Positions 36,434 to 44,718 of a stretch of DNA of 64,000 bases are shown piece after piece. Position 1 is the first letter of the stretch, and every line of letters begins with the position of its first letter. The notes beneath the pieces were generated by a model. The model had not been told where the DNA came from and made no database searches. It was given only the letters and a program-made list of their open reading frames with translations. Source of the stretch: an uncultured Prevotella sp. Lineage in GTDB: Bacteria; Bacteroidota; Bacteroidia; Bacteroidales; Bacteroidaceae. The stretch covers positions 1 to 64,000 of the forward strand of contig CALUGQ010000003.1 of NCBI GenBank assembly GCA_944320235.1, in the 5' to 3' direction. Position numbers and translations under genes: made by a program.

Positions 36434-37402
36434 ATGGTTATGAGACACAACAAGGCAGCGGCGCTGCTCCTCGCCATGGCCACGGCGGCACCACTCGCCG
36501 CCCAGGACCAAGGCAAGGCGGTGCCGATAAAGTATGGCGACATGGACCGGTGGGTGGTGCGCCACATCAAGGAGTCGGGCATCATAGGCGGAAACACCAA
36601 GACGCTCTACGAGATAGGCCCCAACCGCACCATCAACGGCAACACGCCCTACACCAACCTGGGCGGCTCGCCCTGGGGAACGTCTAACGTGATGGCCAAG
36701 GTGATGGGCGTGGTGAAGACCAACAACAGCGTCTACCGCGAGAAGCGCGGCACGGGCTACTGCGCCAAGATGACCACCCACATAGAGAGCGTCAAGGTGC
36801 TCGGGCTGATGAACATCAAGGTGCTGGCCGCCGGCTCCATCTTCCTCGGCGACATGAAGGAGCCCATCACCGGCACCAAGGAGGCGCAGAAGTGGCTCAA
36901 CTTCGGCATACCATTCACCGGGCGGCCCAAGGCACTGCGATACGACTACCGCGTGCAGGTGCCGGGAACGAAGAACCGCATAAAGCAGAACGGCTTCAGC
37001 CGCAAGCAGACCGTAGCCGGGCAGGACTACGCCACCACGGTGTTCCTGCTGCAGAAGCGCACCGAAGACGCCAAGGGCAACATCACCGCCAAGCGCGTGG
37101 GCACCATGATAGTGCGCTACGGCAAGTCGACCGGCGGCTGGGTGAACAACGCCACATACGAGATACTCTACGGCGACATACGCCACAACCCCAAGTACAA
37201 CGCCGCCACCATGGGCCTGCGCACCACCGACTACGCCCGCAACAGCCGAGGCGAGAGCGTGCCCATACGCGAAACGGGCTGGGCCGCCGCCTCCGAGCAG
37301 CCCACGCACATGGTGCTGCAGTTCTCCTCGAGCCACGGCGGGGCATACGTAGGCACAGTGGGCAACACGCTCTGGATAGACAACGTGGAGCTGGTGTACT
37401 GA
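36434..37402 (+). CDS. PCMD-domain-like exported protein
   Basis: 322 aa, signal peptide about 1-24 (ending LAAQD). The rest looks like the Bacteroidota PCMD (putative carbohydrate metabolism) fold: beta-rich with GDMDRWVVRHIKESG near the start, a middle VLAAGSIFLGDM, and a C-terminal LQFSSSHGGAYVGTVGN / LWIDNVELVY that closes the jelly-roll. Probably a cell-surface or periplasmic carbohydrate-binding module; no catalytic residues seen. The stop is followed at once by a GGTAAAA-type tandem tract. Confidence 0.7.
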   Translation: MVMRHNKAAALLLAMATAAPLAAQDQGKAVPIKYGDMDRWVVRHIKESGIIGGNTKTLYEIGPNRTINGNTPYTNLGGSPWGTSNVMAKVMGVVKTNNSVYREKRGTGYCAKMTTHIESVKVLGLMNIKVLAAGSIFLGDMKEPITGTKEAQKWLNFGIPFTGRPKALRYDYRVQVPGTKNRIKQNGFSRKQTVAGQDYATTVFLLQKRTEDAKGNITAKRVGTMIVRYGKSTGGWVNNATYEILYGDIRHNPKYNAATMGLRTTDYARNSRGESVPIRETGWAAASEQPTHMVLQFSSSHGGAYVGTVGNTLWIDNVELVY

Positions 37403-37531
37403 CAAAGGTAAAAAGGTAAAAAAGTAAAAAGGTAAAAAGGGCTGCGCACAGCATGGGGCAGCAAGTGGCATCACAGTCCCCAGCCCTCCCAGAACTCCCA
37501 GCTCTCCCAGAACTCCCAGCTCTCCCAGCCA
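37403..37531 (+). repeat. Composite element with GGTAAAAA tract and CTCCCAG repeats
   Basis: GGTAAAAA-type units (about 37404-37440) start at the PCMD stop. A GC-rich middle with GGGCTGCGCACAGCATGGGG follows, then about five 9-base units of CTCCCAGAA or CTCCCAGCT (37485-37529) that end two bases before the next ATG. Unlike the TTAAAA-type elements, the open frame here is not in phase with the downstream gene. Confidence 0.78.
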
Positions 37532-38719
37532 ATGAAAAGACTCCTGCCCGCCGCAATGGCGGCCATGCTGATAGCCACCGGGGCCAAAGCCGGCACCCGG
37601 GCCGACACCACCGCCGCAGCGAAAAGCCCGGCGCCGCCCGCCCAGGCCGACACGATGCCGCAGCGGCGGAGCCTGGGCAAGCGCGTGGCCGACTACTTCC
37701 GCAACGCCAACAAGGGCCGCACGGACAAGAAGTTCGACTTCAGCATAATCGGCGGGCCGCACTACAACACCAACACGCAGCTCGGCCTGGGCCTCGTGGC
37801 CGCCGGGCTTTACAGCACCGACCGCCGCGACACCACGCTCATGCCGAGCAACGTGTCGCTCTTCGGCGACGTGTCCACCGTGGGCTTCTACATGCTCGGC
37901 GTGCGCGGGCTGCACATCGCCCCGCGCAACCGCTACCGCATCGACTACACGCTCTACTTCTACTCCTTCCCCTCAAAGTTCTGGGGCCTGGGCTACGACA
38001 TGGGCAACGACGACGCCAACGAGTCTGACATGAACCGATTCCAGGCGCAGGCCAAGGCCAGCTTCCTCTGGCGCGTCGCGCCAAACCTCTACTTCGGCCC
38101 CATGGCGGCCTACGACTTCGTGCGCGGCTACGACTTCGAGCGGCCCGAGCTCATAGAGGGCATGGACACGCGCACCAACAACTTCGGCCTCGGGCTGACA
38201 CTGATGTACGACACGCGCGACGTGGCCACCAACCCACACCGGGGCTTCTACGTCAACATAGAGCAGTGCTTCCGCCCACGCTTCCTCGGCAACGACTACT
38301 GCTTCAGCACCACCGAGCTGCGCGCCGACGCCTACACCCCGGCCTGGCGCGGCGCCACCATAGCCGCCGACGTGCGCTCCACGCTCAACTTCGGCAACCC
38401 CTCGTGGGCCATGATGGCCAAGCTGGGCGGCCCCTACTCCATGCGCGGCTACTACGAGGGCCGCTACCGCGACAAGCACAAGGTGGAGGCACAGGTGGAA
38501 GTGCGCCAGCACATATGGCGCCGCCACGGCGTGGTAGCCTGGGTGGGCGCAGGCACGGTGTTCAGCAAGTTCAGCCAGATGCGCATGGCGCACGTGCTGC
38601 CGAACTACGGGCTGGGCTACCGATGGGAGTTCAAGAAGAACGTGAACGTGCGCCTCGACTACGGCTTCGGCAAAGGGGGCCAGAGCGGCTTCATGTTCAA
38701 CATCAACGAAGCATTTTAA
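37532..38719 (+). CDS. BamA/Omp85-like outer-membrane barrel protein
   Basis: 395 aa with signal peptide (about 1-20). After a ~70-aa linker the protein is an alternating aromatic beta-barrel ending in Phe (INEAF), with the surface-antigen pattern LMYDTRDVATNPHRGFYVNIE (Omp85 family) near 230 and a terminal WEFKKNVNVRLDYGFGK. It lacks POTRA domains, so it is a single-barrel Omp85 relative rather than BamA itself; such proteins may export small proteins or lipids, or act with the PCMD protein before it. Function unproven. Confidence 0.82.
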   Translation: MKRLLPAAMAAMLIATGAKAGTRADTTAAAKSPAPPAQADTMPQRRSLGKRVADYFRNANKGRTDKKFDFSIIGGPHYNTNTQLGLGLVAAGLYSTDRRDTTLMPSNVSLFGDVSTVGFYMLGVRGLHIAPRNRYRIDYTLYFYSFPSKFWGLGYDMGNDDANESDMNRFQAQAKASFLWRVAPNLYFGPMAAYDFVRGYDFERPELIEGMDTRTNNFGLGLTLMYDTRDVATNPHRGFYVNIEQCFRPRFLGNDYCFSTTELRADAYTPAWRGATIAADVRSTLNFGNPSWAMMAKLGGPYSMRGYYEGRYRDKHKVEAQVEVRQHIWRRHGVVAWVGAGTVFSKFSQMRMAHVLPNYGLGYRWEFKKNVNVRLDYGFGKGGQSGFMFNINEAF

Positions 38720-38893
38720 AGGTAAAAGGGTAAAAAGGTAAAAAGCTGCGCCATGTTAAGTGGCAGGAAGCGAAAAAGGCTGCGCCGTGTCTCCGGGAGA
38801 AACATCGCGCGGCCTTTTTTGCCTTTTACTTCTTTACCTTTTTACCCTTTTACCCTTAAGCGGCCTTTTTACCCTTTTACTTTTTTACCTTTA
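38718..38893. repeat. Paired, oppositely oriented GGTAAAA tracts at convergent gene ends
   Basis: A GGTAAAAGGGTAAAAAGG tract begins at the barrel-gene stop (38718-38743). A TTTACCTTTTTACCC tract (about 38828-38893), its inverse, runs into the 3' end of the RNase R gene on the minus strand and encodes its last residues (KKVKG). Between them is a GC-rich segment with two GGCTGCGCCRTG copies. The two tracts can pair as a long hairpin and may terminate both genes. Confidence 0.7.
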
Positions 38894-41088
38894 TTGTCCT
38901 CCGCAAGCGCAAAGTCGAGCTGCCGCTTCTCCAGGTTGGCCCTGGCAACCCTTATCCTCACGGAGTCGCCGAGCTGGTACTTGTGGTGGCGGCGGCGGCC
39001 TACGAGGCAGTAGTTGCGCTCGTCGAAGTCGTAGTAGTCGTCGCCGAGGTCACGCATGGGCACCATTCCCTCGCAGTGGTTCTCGTCTATCTCGCAGTAG
39101 ATGCCGTACGACGTGATGCCGCTTATGTGGGCGTCGTACTCGTTTCCGAGCTTGTCGGCCATGTATTCCACCATCTTGTACTTTATAGAGTCGCGCTCTG
39201 CGCTCTGCGCCGTGAGCTCCATGTCGTTGCAATGCAGGCAGAGCTCCTCGTAGTGGTCCTTGTTTGCGGAGCGCCCTCCCTGCTGGTATCGCGTGAGCAG
39301 GCGGTGCACCATGGTGTCGGGGTAGCGGCGTATGGGCGAGGTGAAGTGGGTGTAGTAGTCGAAGGCGAGGCCGTAGTGGCCTATGTTGTGCACGCTGTAC
39401 TTGGCCTTCATCATCGCCCTGAGGGCCACGGCCTCAATGAGTTTCTGCTCCTTGCGGCCCTGGCAGCCGTCCATGAGGGCATTGAGGCTCTTTGATATTG
39501 CGCCGCGTGTGCCTGCGGTCTTGAGCTTGTAGCCGAACTTCACGACGAATGTGCGCAGCGTCTCGAGCTTGGTTGGGTCGGGCTGGTCGTGCACGCGGTA
39601 GGGCAGCGTCTTGGGCTTTGCGCCCTTCTTCACGCGGCCCACGCTCTCGGCCACGGTGCGGTTGGCCAGCAGCATGAACTCCTCGATGAGCTTGTTGGCG
39701 TCTTTCGACTTCTTGAAGTAGCAGCGCGTGGGGTGCCCTTTCTCGTCGATGTCGAAGCGCATCTCCTCGCGGTCGAACTTCACCGCGCCGTTCTTGAACC
39801 TCTGTTCGCGCAGTTTCTTGGCCAGGGCGTCGAGCTTTATGAGCTCGGCGGCGTGCTCGCCCTTGTAGCCTCCTGGCCCCGGGGCGGGGGCGGGCTGCCC
39901 GGTCCCGTCGACCACGCCGTTGTCCTCAAGCATCTGCTGCACCTCCTCGTAGGCGTAGCGGCGGTCGCTGCGTATGGCGGTGTGCACGAGCCGCCATGCG
40001 CGCACGGTGGCGTCGTCGTCCATCTGGAACACCACGCTGTATGCGAGCTTGTCCTCTCCGGGGCGCAGCGAGCAGATGTAGTTGCACAGGCGCTCGGGGA
40101 GCATGGGTATGGTGCGGTCAACGAGGTACACGCTCGTGGCTCGCTTGAATGCCTCCTTGTCGATTATGGAGCCCTCGGTGACGTAGTGCGACACGTCGGC
40201 GATGTGCACTCCCACCTCCCACAGGCCGCTGTCGAGGCGGCGTATGGAGAGCGCGTCGTCGAAGTCCTTGGCGTCGTGCGGGTCGATGGTGCAGGTGAAC
40301 ACGTCGCGGAAGTCCTCGCGGCCCTCCATGTCCTTGGGCGTTATCTCGGCCGGTATCTTCTCGGCGGCTTCCTCCACGGCCTTGGGGTACTTGTATGGCA
40401 GGCCGTACTGCGCGAGTATGGCGTTCATCTCCACGTCGTTGTCGCCCTGCTCGCCGAGCACGTCGATGACCTCGCCCACGGGGTACTTGTGCTCCGCGTC
40501 GGGCCACTGGGTTATCCTGACCACGGCCTTCTGCCCGGTCTTGCCGCCCTTGAGCTTGCGCTTGGGTATGAGTATGTCGGTGGGGAAGATGGCCTCGGGC
40601 GTGACGAGGAAGGCCGCGTCCTTGTCTACTCGGAGCTTGCCCACGAACGAGTCGTGCGCGCGCTCGAGTATGGCCGTGACCACGGCTTCCTTCATGTGCT
40701 TCTGCCGGCGGGCGAGGAAGGTGACCTGCACGCGGTCGCCGTCGAGGGCGTACATGGAGTTGCGCTCGGCGACGAACACGGGCTGCGAGCCGTCGTCGGG
40801 CACGAAGCTGTTCTTGCCGTTGGCCTTGCGGCGGAAGCGGCCCTGCTGCACCTGCGTCTTGTTGTTGAGGCGGTAGGAGCTGTCGCTGGGCTTGGTCAGG
40901 TAGTCGTCCCAGGCCATCTCCTCGAGCGTGTCTACGGCGAGCATCTTGAGCGGGTGGGTGTCGAGCCCCAGCTGCTTGAATATGTACTTGAGCGTGAACG
41001 TGTCGTCAGGGTGTGCCGTGAAGAGCTTCTGGAGCACCTCGGCCACCTGTTTCTTCGACATCCGCTTGCCGGCTTTTTTCTTTCCCAT
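38869..41088 (-). CDS. rnr: Ribonuclease R
   Basis: Processive 3'-5' exoribonuclease, 739 aa. N-terminal winged-helix region and cold-shock domains (about 1-235), the RNB catalytic domain with the metal-site DPHDAKDFDDALSIRRL (near 257-273), and a C-terminal S1 domain (ISGITSYGIYCEIDEN near 640). MGKKKAGKR is chosen over a start eight codons upstream. The last five residues and stop come from the GGTAAAA tandem tract, so the extreme C-terminus is not ancestral. Divergent from the second CDF exporter. Confidence 0.95.
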   Translation of the reverse strand: MGKKKAGKRMSKKQVAEVLQKLFTAHPDDTFTLKYIFKQLGLDTHPLKMLAVDTLEEMAWDDYLTKPSDSSYRLNNKTQVQQGRFRRKANGKNSFVPDDGSQPVFVAERNSMYALDGDRVQVTFLARRQKHMKEAVVTAILERAHDSFVGKLRVDKDAAFLVTPEAIFPTDILIPKRKLKGGKTGQKAVVRITQWPDAEHKYPVGEVIDVLGEQGDNDVEMNAILAQYGLPYKYPKAVEEAAEKIPAEITPKDMEGREDFRDVFTCTIDPHDAKDFDDALSIRRLDSGLWEVGVHIADVSHYVTEGSIIDKEAFKRATSVYLVDRTIPMLPERLCNYICSLRPGEDKLAYSVVFQMDDDATVRAWRLVHTAIRSDRRYAYEEVQQMLEDNGVVDGTGQPAPAPGPGGYKGEHAAELIKLDALAKKLREQRFKNGAVKFDREEMRFDIDEKGHPTRCYFKKSKDANKLIEEFMLLANRTVAESVGRVKKGAKPKTLPYRVHDQPDPTKLETLRTFVVKFGYKLKTAGTRGAISKSLNALMDGCQGRKEQKLIEAVALRAMMKAKYSVHNIGHYGLAFDYYTHFTSPIRRYPDTMVHRLLTRYQQGGRSANKDHYEELCLHCNDMELTAQSAERDSIKYKMVEYMADKLGNEYDAHISGITSYGIYCEIDENHCEGMVPMRDLGDDYYDFDERNYCLVGRRRHHKYQLGDSVRIRVARANLEKRQLDFALAEDNKGKKVKG

Positions 41089-41161
41089 AGTAGTGCGTTT
41101 TGGTTGTGTCATGCTTGCGTGCGGCCCTGCCTGCTGCCGTGCGTGCGGGCCTGCCCAAGTG

Positions 41162-41169
41162 CAAAGTAA
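41162..41169 (-). promoter_or_regulatory. -7 promoter box for rnr
   Basis: Minus-strand TTACTTTG (second base T rather than A), about 75 bases before the RNase R start. Confidence 0.4.
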
Positions 41170-41223
41170 GCAAAAAAAATCGGCATTTCCTCATTTTCAG
41201 CGTTATTGTTTATTTAAATGTAG

Positions 41224-41231
41224 TAACTTTG
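41224..41231 (+). promoter_or_regulatory. -7 promoter box for the second CDF gene
   Basis: TAACTTTG followed by CAGCC; the ATG at 41251 follows after 19 bases. Upstream sequence is AT-rich. Confidence 0.6.
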
Positions 41232-41250
41232 CAGCCAAATCGCAACAAAG

Positions 41251-42180
41251 ATGAGTGCAAACATCAGGGAGAAGGCCATACGCCGGGTGACGCTGGCCGG
41301 CAGCGCCATCAACGTGGGGCTGGTGGCGTTCAAGTTCGTGAGCGGCATAGTTGGCGGCTCGGCGGCCATGGTGGCCGACGCCGTGCACTCGCTCTCCGAC
41401 CTGCTCACCGACGTGGTGGTGCTGGTCTTCGTCCACATCAGCGAGAAGCCCGAGGACGCCGACCACGACTACGGCCACGGCAAGTACGAGACCATGGCCT
41501 CGGCCATCATCGGCATGGCGCTGCTGCTCGTGGGCGCGGCCATCTGCTACGACGGCGTGGCGCGCATAGCCTCGGCCATGGGCGGCCACGCCCTGCCACG
41601 CCCGGGGGCCATAGCCCTCGTGGCGGCGCTGCTGAGCATAGCCCTCAAGGAGTGGGCCTACCGCTTCACGGCCCGCGTGGGCCGGCGGCTCGACTCCCCG
41701 GCCGTGGTGGCCAACGCCTGGCACCACCGCAGCGACGCCCTCTCGTCCGTAGGCACGGCCATCGGCATAGGCGGGGCCATGGCCCTGGGCAGCCAGTGGA
41801 CGGTGCTCGACCCCATAGCGGCCGTCATCGTCAGCCTGCTCATCATCATGCAGGCCGTGAAGCAGATACGCCAGTCGTCAGACGAGCTGCTCGAGAAGAG
41901 CCTGCCCGACGACGTTGAGCGGCGGATAAAGGACATCGTGCTCGAGGAAGAGGGCGCGAGCGACATACACCACCTGTGCACGCGCCGCATAGGCAGCGCC
42001 GTGGCCATGGAGATGCACGTGAGGATGCCGGGCGGGATGACCCTCGCCGAGTCGCACGAGCGCGCCACGGCCATAGAGCGCAGGCTACGCGCAGAGTTCG
42101 GGCAGCGCACGCACATAAGCCTGCACGTGGAGCCGCTGAAGCCCGACAAGGGGCAGGCAGGGACAGGGCAAGGGCGCTGA
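41251..42180 (+). CDS. Cation diffusion facilitator family transporter
   Basis: 309-aa inner-membrane metal exporter of the CDF family, distinct from the one at 7675: no His-rich N-terminus, helix-2 motif MVADAVHSLSDLLTDVV, DYGHGKYE loop, and helix-5 HHRSDALSSVG. The pattern resembles FieF/MamB-type transporters of Fe2+, Mn2+ or Zn2+. The C-terminal domain includes IHHLCTRRIG and EMHVRM. The metal cannot be assigned. The next gene is preceded by a phased dyad array. Confidence 0.93.
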   Translation: MSANIREKAIRRVTLAGSAINVGLVAFKFVSGIVGGSAAMVADAVHSLSDLLTDVVVLVFVHISEKPEDADHDYGHGKYETMASAIIGMALLLVGAAICYDGVARIASAMGGHALPRPGAIALVAALLSIALKEWAYRFTARVGRRLDSPAVVANAWHHRSDALSSVGTAIGIGGAMALGSQWTVLDPIAAVIVSLLIIMQAVKQIRQSSDELLEKSLPDDVERRIKDIVLEEEGASDIHHLCTRRIGSAVAMEMHVRMPGGMTLAESHERATAIERRLRAEFGQRTHISLHVEPLKPDKGQAGTGQGR

Positions 42181-42211
42181 AAAATGCCGACACCGGCGAC
42201 GCCGGCGGCGC

Positions 42212-42340
42212 ACAAGGGCCGCACGGCGGAGCGAAACGGCACGCACGGCGGAGCAATACAGGCCGGACGGCGGCGTAAGGCAGGCCGTTCCGCACAGCAA
42301 CACGGCCGCCGCCGCAACACGCTGCAGGCCAGGCAGTTGC
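42212..42340 (+). repeat. 22-bp phased dyad array, copy 6 (longest)
   Basis: Five in-phase units centred at 42218, 42240, 42262, 42284 and 42306, all 22 bases apart but diverged in sequence (for example AGGCCGTT at 42284). The hairpin GCAACACGCTG...GGCAGTTGC spans 42314-42340, eight bases after the last centre. It fills the gap before the SDR gene; no -7 box was confidently found in this gap. Confidence 0.7.
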
Positions 42341-42431
42341 GCCGCGAGGCCCGGGCCGCGAAACATCTTTACAAAGACTGCCGCCCCCGCGACAGACGGG
42401 GGCGCACAAACATACAGCAAACAAACCGACA

Positions 42432-43424
42432 ATGAAGATACTCATCACCGGGGCAACGGGCTTCATCGGCAGCTTCATCGCAGAGGAAGCCCTCAAGAGG
42501 GGCATGGACGTGTGGGCCGCCGTGCGACCCACGAGCAGCCGCAAGTACCTGCCCGACCCGCGCACCAACTTCATAGAGCTCGACCTCGACGACCCCGCGA
42601 GGCTCAGGCAGCAGCTCGGCGGACACCGCTTCGACTGCGTGGTGCACGCCGCCGGGGCCACGAAGTGTACCTGCAAGGACGAATTCCGCCGCACCAACAC
42701 ACTCGGCACGAAGCACCTCGCCGACGCGCTCACGGCCCTCGGCATGCCGCTCCGCCGCTTCGTCTTCATAAGCAGCCTCAGCGTGATGGGCCCCGTGCGC
42801 GAGCAAGAGCCGCACACCGACATCACAGCCACCGACACCCCGCGCCCCGACACGGCCTACGGGCGGAGCAAGCTCGAGGCCGAGCGCTACCTGGACAGCC
42901 TGAAGGGCCTGCCCGTGGTGACGCTGCGCCCCACGGGAGTGTACGGACCACGCGAGCGCGACTACTTCATGATGGTGAAGAGCATCGCACGCCACACCGA
43001 CTTCGCAGCCGGGCTGCGCCCGCAAGACCTCACATTCATATATGTGAAAGACCTCGTGCAGGCCGTGTTCCTGGCCATAGAGCGGGGCCGCACGGGCGCA
43101 AAGTACCTGCTCAGCGACGGCCGCACCTACGCCTCGCGCACCTTCAGCGACCTCATCATCGCCGAGCTGGGCCACCCGTGGGTGCTCCGCGTCAAGGCAC
43201 CGCTGTGGCTGCTGCGCGCCATAACATTCTGCGGAGAGTATGCAGGCCGGCTCACGGGCCGGCCCACGGCTCTTAACAACGACAAGTACCGCATCATGAG
43301 GCAGCGCAACTGGCGCTGCGACATCGCCCCGGCGCGCGCCGAGCTGGGCTTCAACCCGCAGTGGCAGCTGGAGCGCGGCGTCAGGGAGACCGTGAAGTGG
43401 TACAAGGACAACGAGTGGATTTAG
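42432..43424 (+). CDS. NAD-dependent epimerase/dehydratase (extended SDR)
   Basis: 330-aa cytoplasmic nucleotide-sugar- or sterol-type short-chain dehydrogenase. NAD(P)-binding GATGFIGSF (residues 7-15), active-site Tyr/Lys in TAYGRSKLEAERYL, and Ser in ISSLSVMG are present; LRPTGVYGPRERDYF matches extended SDRs. Substrate unknown. Co-directional with a PAP2 protein, and in Bacteroidota such pairs suggest work on a phospholipid or glycolipid; this is inference. Confidence 0.9.
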   Translation: MKILITGATGFIGSFIAEEALKRGMDVWAAVRPTSSRKYLPDPRTNFIELDLDDPARLRQQLGGHRFDCVVHAAGATKCTCKDEFRRTNTLGTKHLADALTALGMPLRRFVFISSLSVMGPVREQEPHTDITATDTPRPDTAYGRSKLEAERYLDSLKGLPVVTLRPTGVYGPRERDYFMMVKSIARHTDFAAGLRPQDLTFIYVKDLVQAVFLAIERGRTGAKYLLSDGRTYASRTFSDLIIAELGHPWVLRVKAPLWLLRAITFCGEYAGRLTGRPTALNNDKYRIMRQRNWRCDIAPARAELGFNPQWQLERGVRETVKWYKDNEWI

Positions 43425-43564
43425 GAAATTAAGAATTAAAAATTAAGAATTAAGAAAATATGCACCGTGACAGGGCGTGGCCCGCATATTCCCAGTACTC
43501 ACAAAGCTCCCAGCCCTCACAAAGCTCCCATTACTCCCAAAGCTCCCATTACTCCCATCAAAAA
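43425..43564 (+). repeat. Composite element with AAAATTAAG tract and CTCCCA repeats
   Basis: Starts at the SDR stop with TTAAGAATTAAAAA units, ends in AAAATATG (ATG at 43460), a GC-rich inverted pair (GGGCGTGGCCCGC), then CTCCCA/CTCACAAAG units (43488-43557) up to the PAP2 start. The frame from 43460 is open and in phase with the PAP2 gene. Confidence 0.75.
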
Positions 43565-44524
43565 ATGAAATGTGAACTTAACAAGATATTCGCCCTCGAC
43601 AAGAAGCCGAAGCGGGGGCTGCTGGCCGCCGAGTGGGTGATGGTGGCCTACATGGCAGTGACGCTGCTGCTCATCTTCTTCACCTACACCAAGCTCCACA
43701 ACCCCGAGTCGATGCTCTGGGGCAGGCTGCGCATAGCCGTCACCACGGCCGCGCTGTGGGCCGTCTACCGCCTGTGGCCGTGCCGCCTGATGCGCTTCGC
43801 CCGCGTGGCCGTGCAGATGGCCTTCCTCTCGTGGTGGTACCCCGACACCTACGAGTTCAACCGCATGTTCCCAAACCTCGACCACCACTTCGCCACCTGG
43901 GAGCAACAGCTCTTCGGCTGCCAGCCCGCCCTGCTCTTCTGCCAGGCGTTTCCAAGCCACGTGTTCAGCGAACTGATGGACCTGGGCTACGCCTCATACT
44001 TCCCCATGATACTCGTCGTGACGGTGTTCTTCTTCCTATGGCGCTACAAGGAGTTCCACCGCGCGGCGTTCGTCATACTCGCCTCGTTCTTCATCTATTA
44101 CGTCATATACATCGCCCTGCCCGTGGCCGGGCCGCAATACTACTACAAGGCCATAGGCATGGAGGCCGTGGCCGAGGGCCGCTTTGCCGACGTGGGCCAC
44201 TACTTTGCCGACAACCGCGAGGCACTTGAGAGCCCGGGCTACAAGGACGGAGTGTTCTACAAGATGGTGGCCGACGCCCACGCGGCGGGCGAGCGGCCCA
44301 CGGCGGCCTTCCCCAGCAGCCACGTGGGCATAAGCACCATACTGCTGCTGCTCGTCTGGAGGGCCCGCGCGCGCCGCCTGCTGCTCTGCCTGCTGCCCTT
44401 CTACGTGCTGCTCTGCCTCTCCACCGTGTACATCTACGCCCACTACGCCATCGACGTGCTGGCCGGCTGGGCCTCGGCCGTGGTGCTATTCGCCGCGCTC
44501 AGCGCAAGCACCCGCAAAACCTGA
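43565..44524 (+). CDS. PAP2-family integral membrane phosphatase/transferase
   Basis: 319 aa, about six membrane helices. PAP2 catalytic motifs are C2 in TAAFPSSHVGIST (near 242-250) and C3 in YIYAHYAIDVLAGW (near 290); the C1 motif is not obvious, as in inositol-phosphotransferase-like members. Likely acts on a lipid phosphate at the outer face of the inner membrane. MKCELNK is taken as start; the in-frame upstream ATG at 43460 would add Ser/Gln/His/Tyr-rich repeats encoded by the tandem element. Confidence 0.85.
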   Translation: MKCELNKIFALDKKPKRGLLAAEWVMVAYMAVTLLLIFFTYTKLHNPESMLWGRLRIAVTTAALWAVYRLWPCRLMRFARVAVQMAFLSWWYPDTYEFNRMFPNLDHHFATWEQQLFGCQPALLFCQAFPSHVFSELMDLGYASYFPMILVVTVFFFLWRYKEFHRAAFVILASFFIYYVIYIALPVAGPQYYYKAIGMEAVAEGRFADVGHYFADNREALESPGYKDGVFYKMVADAHAAGERPTAAFPSSHVGISTILLLLVWRARARRLLLCLLPFYVLLCLSTVYIYAHYAIDVLAGWASAVVLFAALSASTRKT

Positions 44525-44528
44525 GGCA

Positions 44529-44717
44529 CCCGCCAAGCCTCCCTCCGCGGGGGTAGGCTTGCGTTGGCGCTCTATTCACAGGTAATTGCACATCGGCATG
44601 CTTTGGCAAGCCAAGAAACAAAGAAGCCTCGCCATGATTGCTTTGGCGAGGCTTCTTTGTTTTATGGGCTTTCGCACTATCGCAAGCCTCCCCCCCGCGG
44701 AGGGAGGCTTGGCGGGG
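44529..44717. repeat. 189-bp inverted-repeat element enclosing a terminator
   Basis: Outer arms of about 35 bases (44529-44563 and 44681-44717, built on CCAAGCCTCCCTCCGCGGGGG and its inverse) are nearly identical. They enclose a perfect 19-bp hairpin AAACAAAGAAGCCTCGCCA (44616-44634 with 44644-44662) with T-runs on both strands. Located exactly between convergent genes. Confidence 0.75.
44616..44663. terminator. Bidirectional terminator
   Basis: Perfect 19-bp stem and 9-base loop, ending in TTTGTTTT on the plus strand and TTTGTTTC on the minus strand; serves the convergent PAP2 and TonB-receptor genes. Confidence 0.9.
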
Positions 44718-44718
44718 G

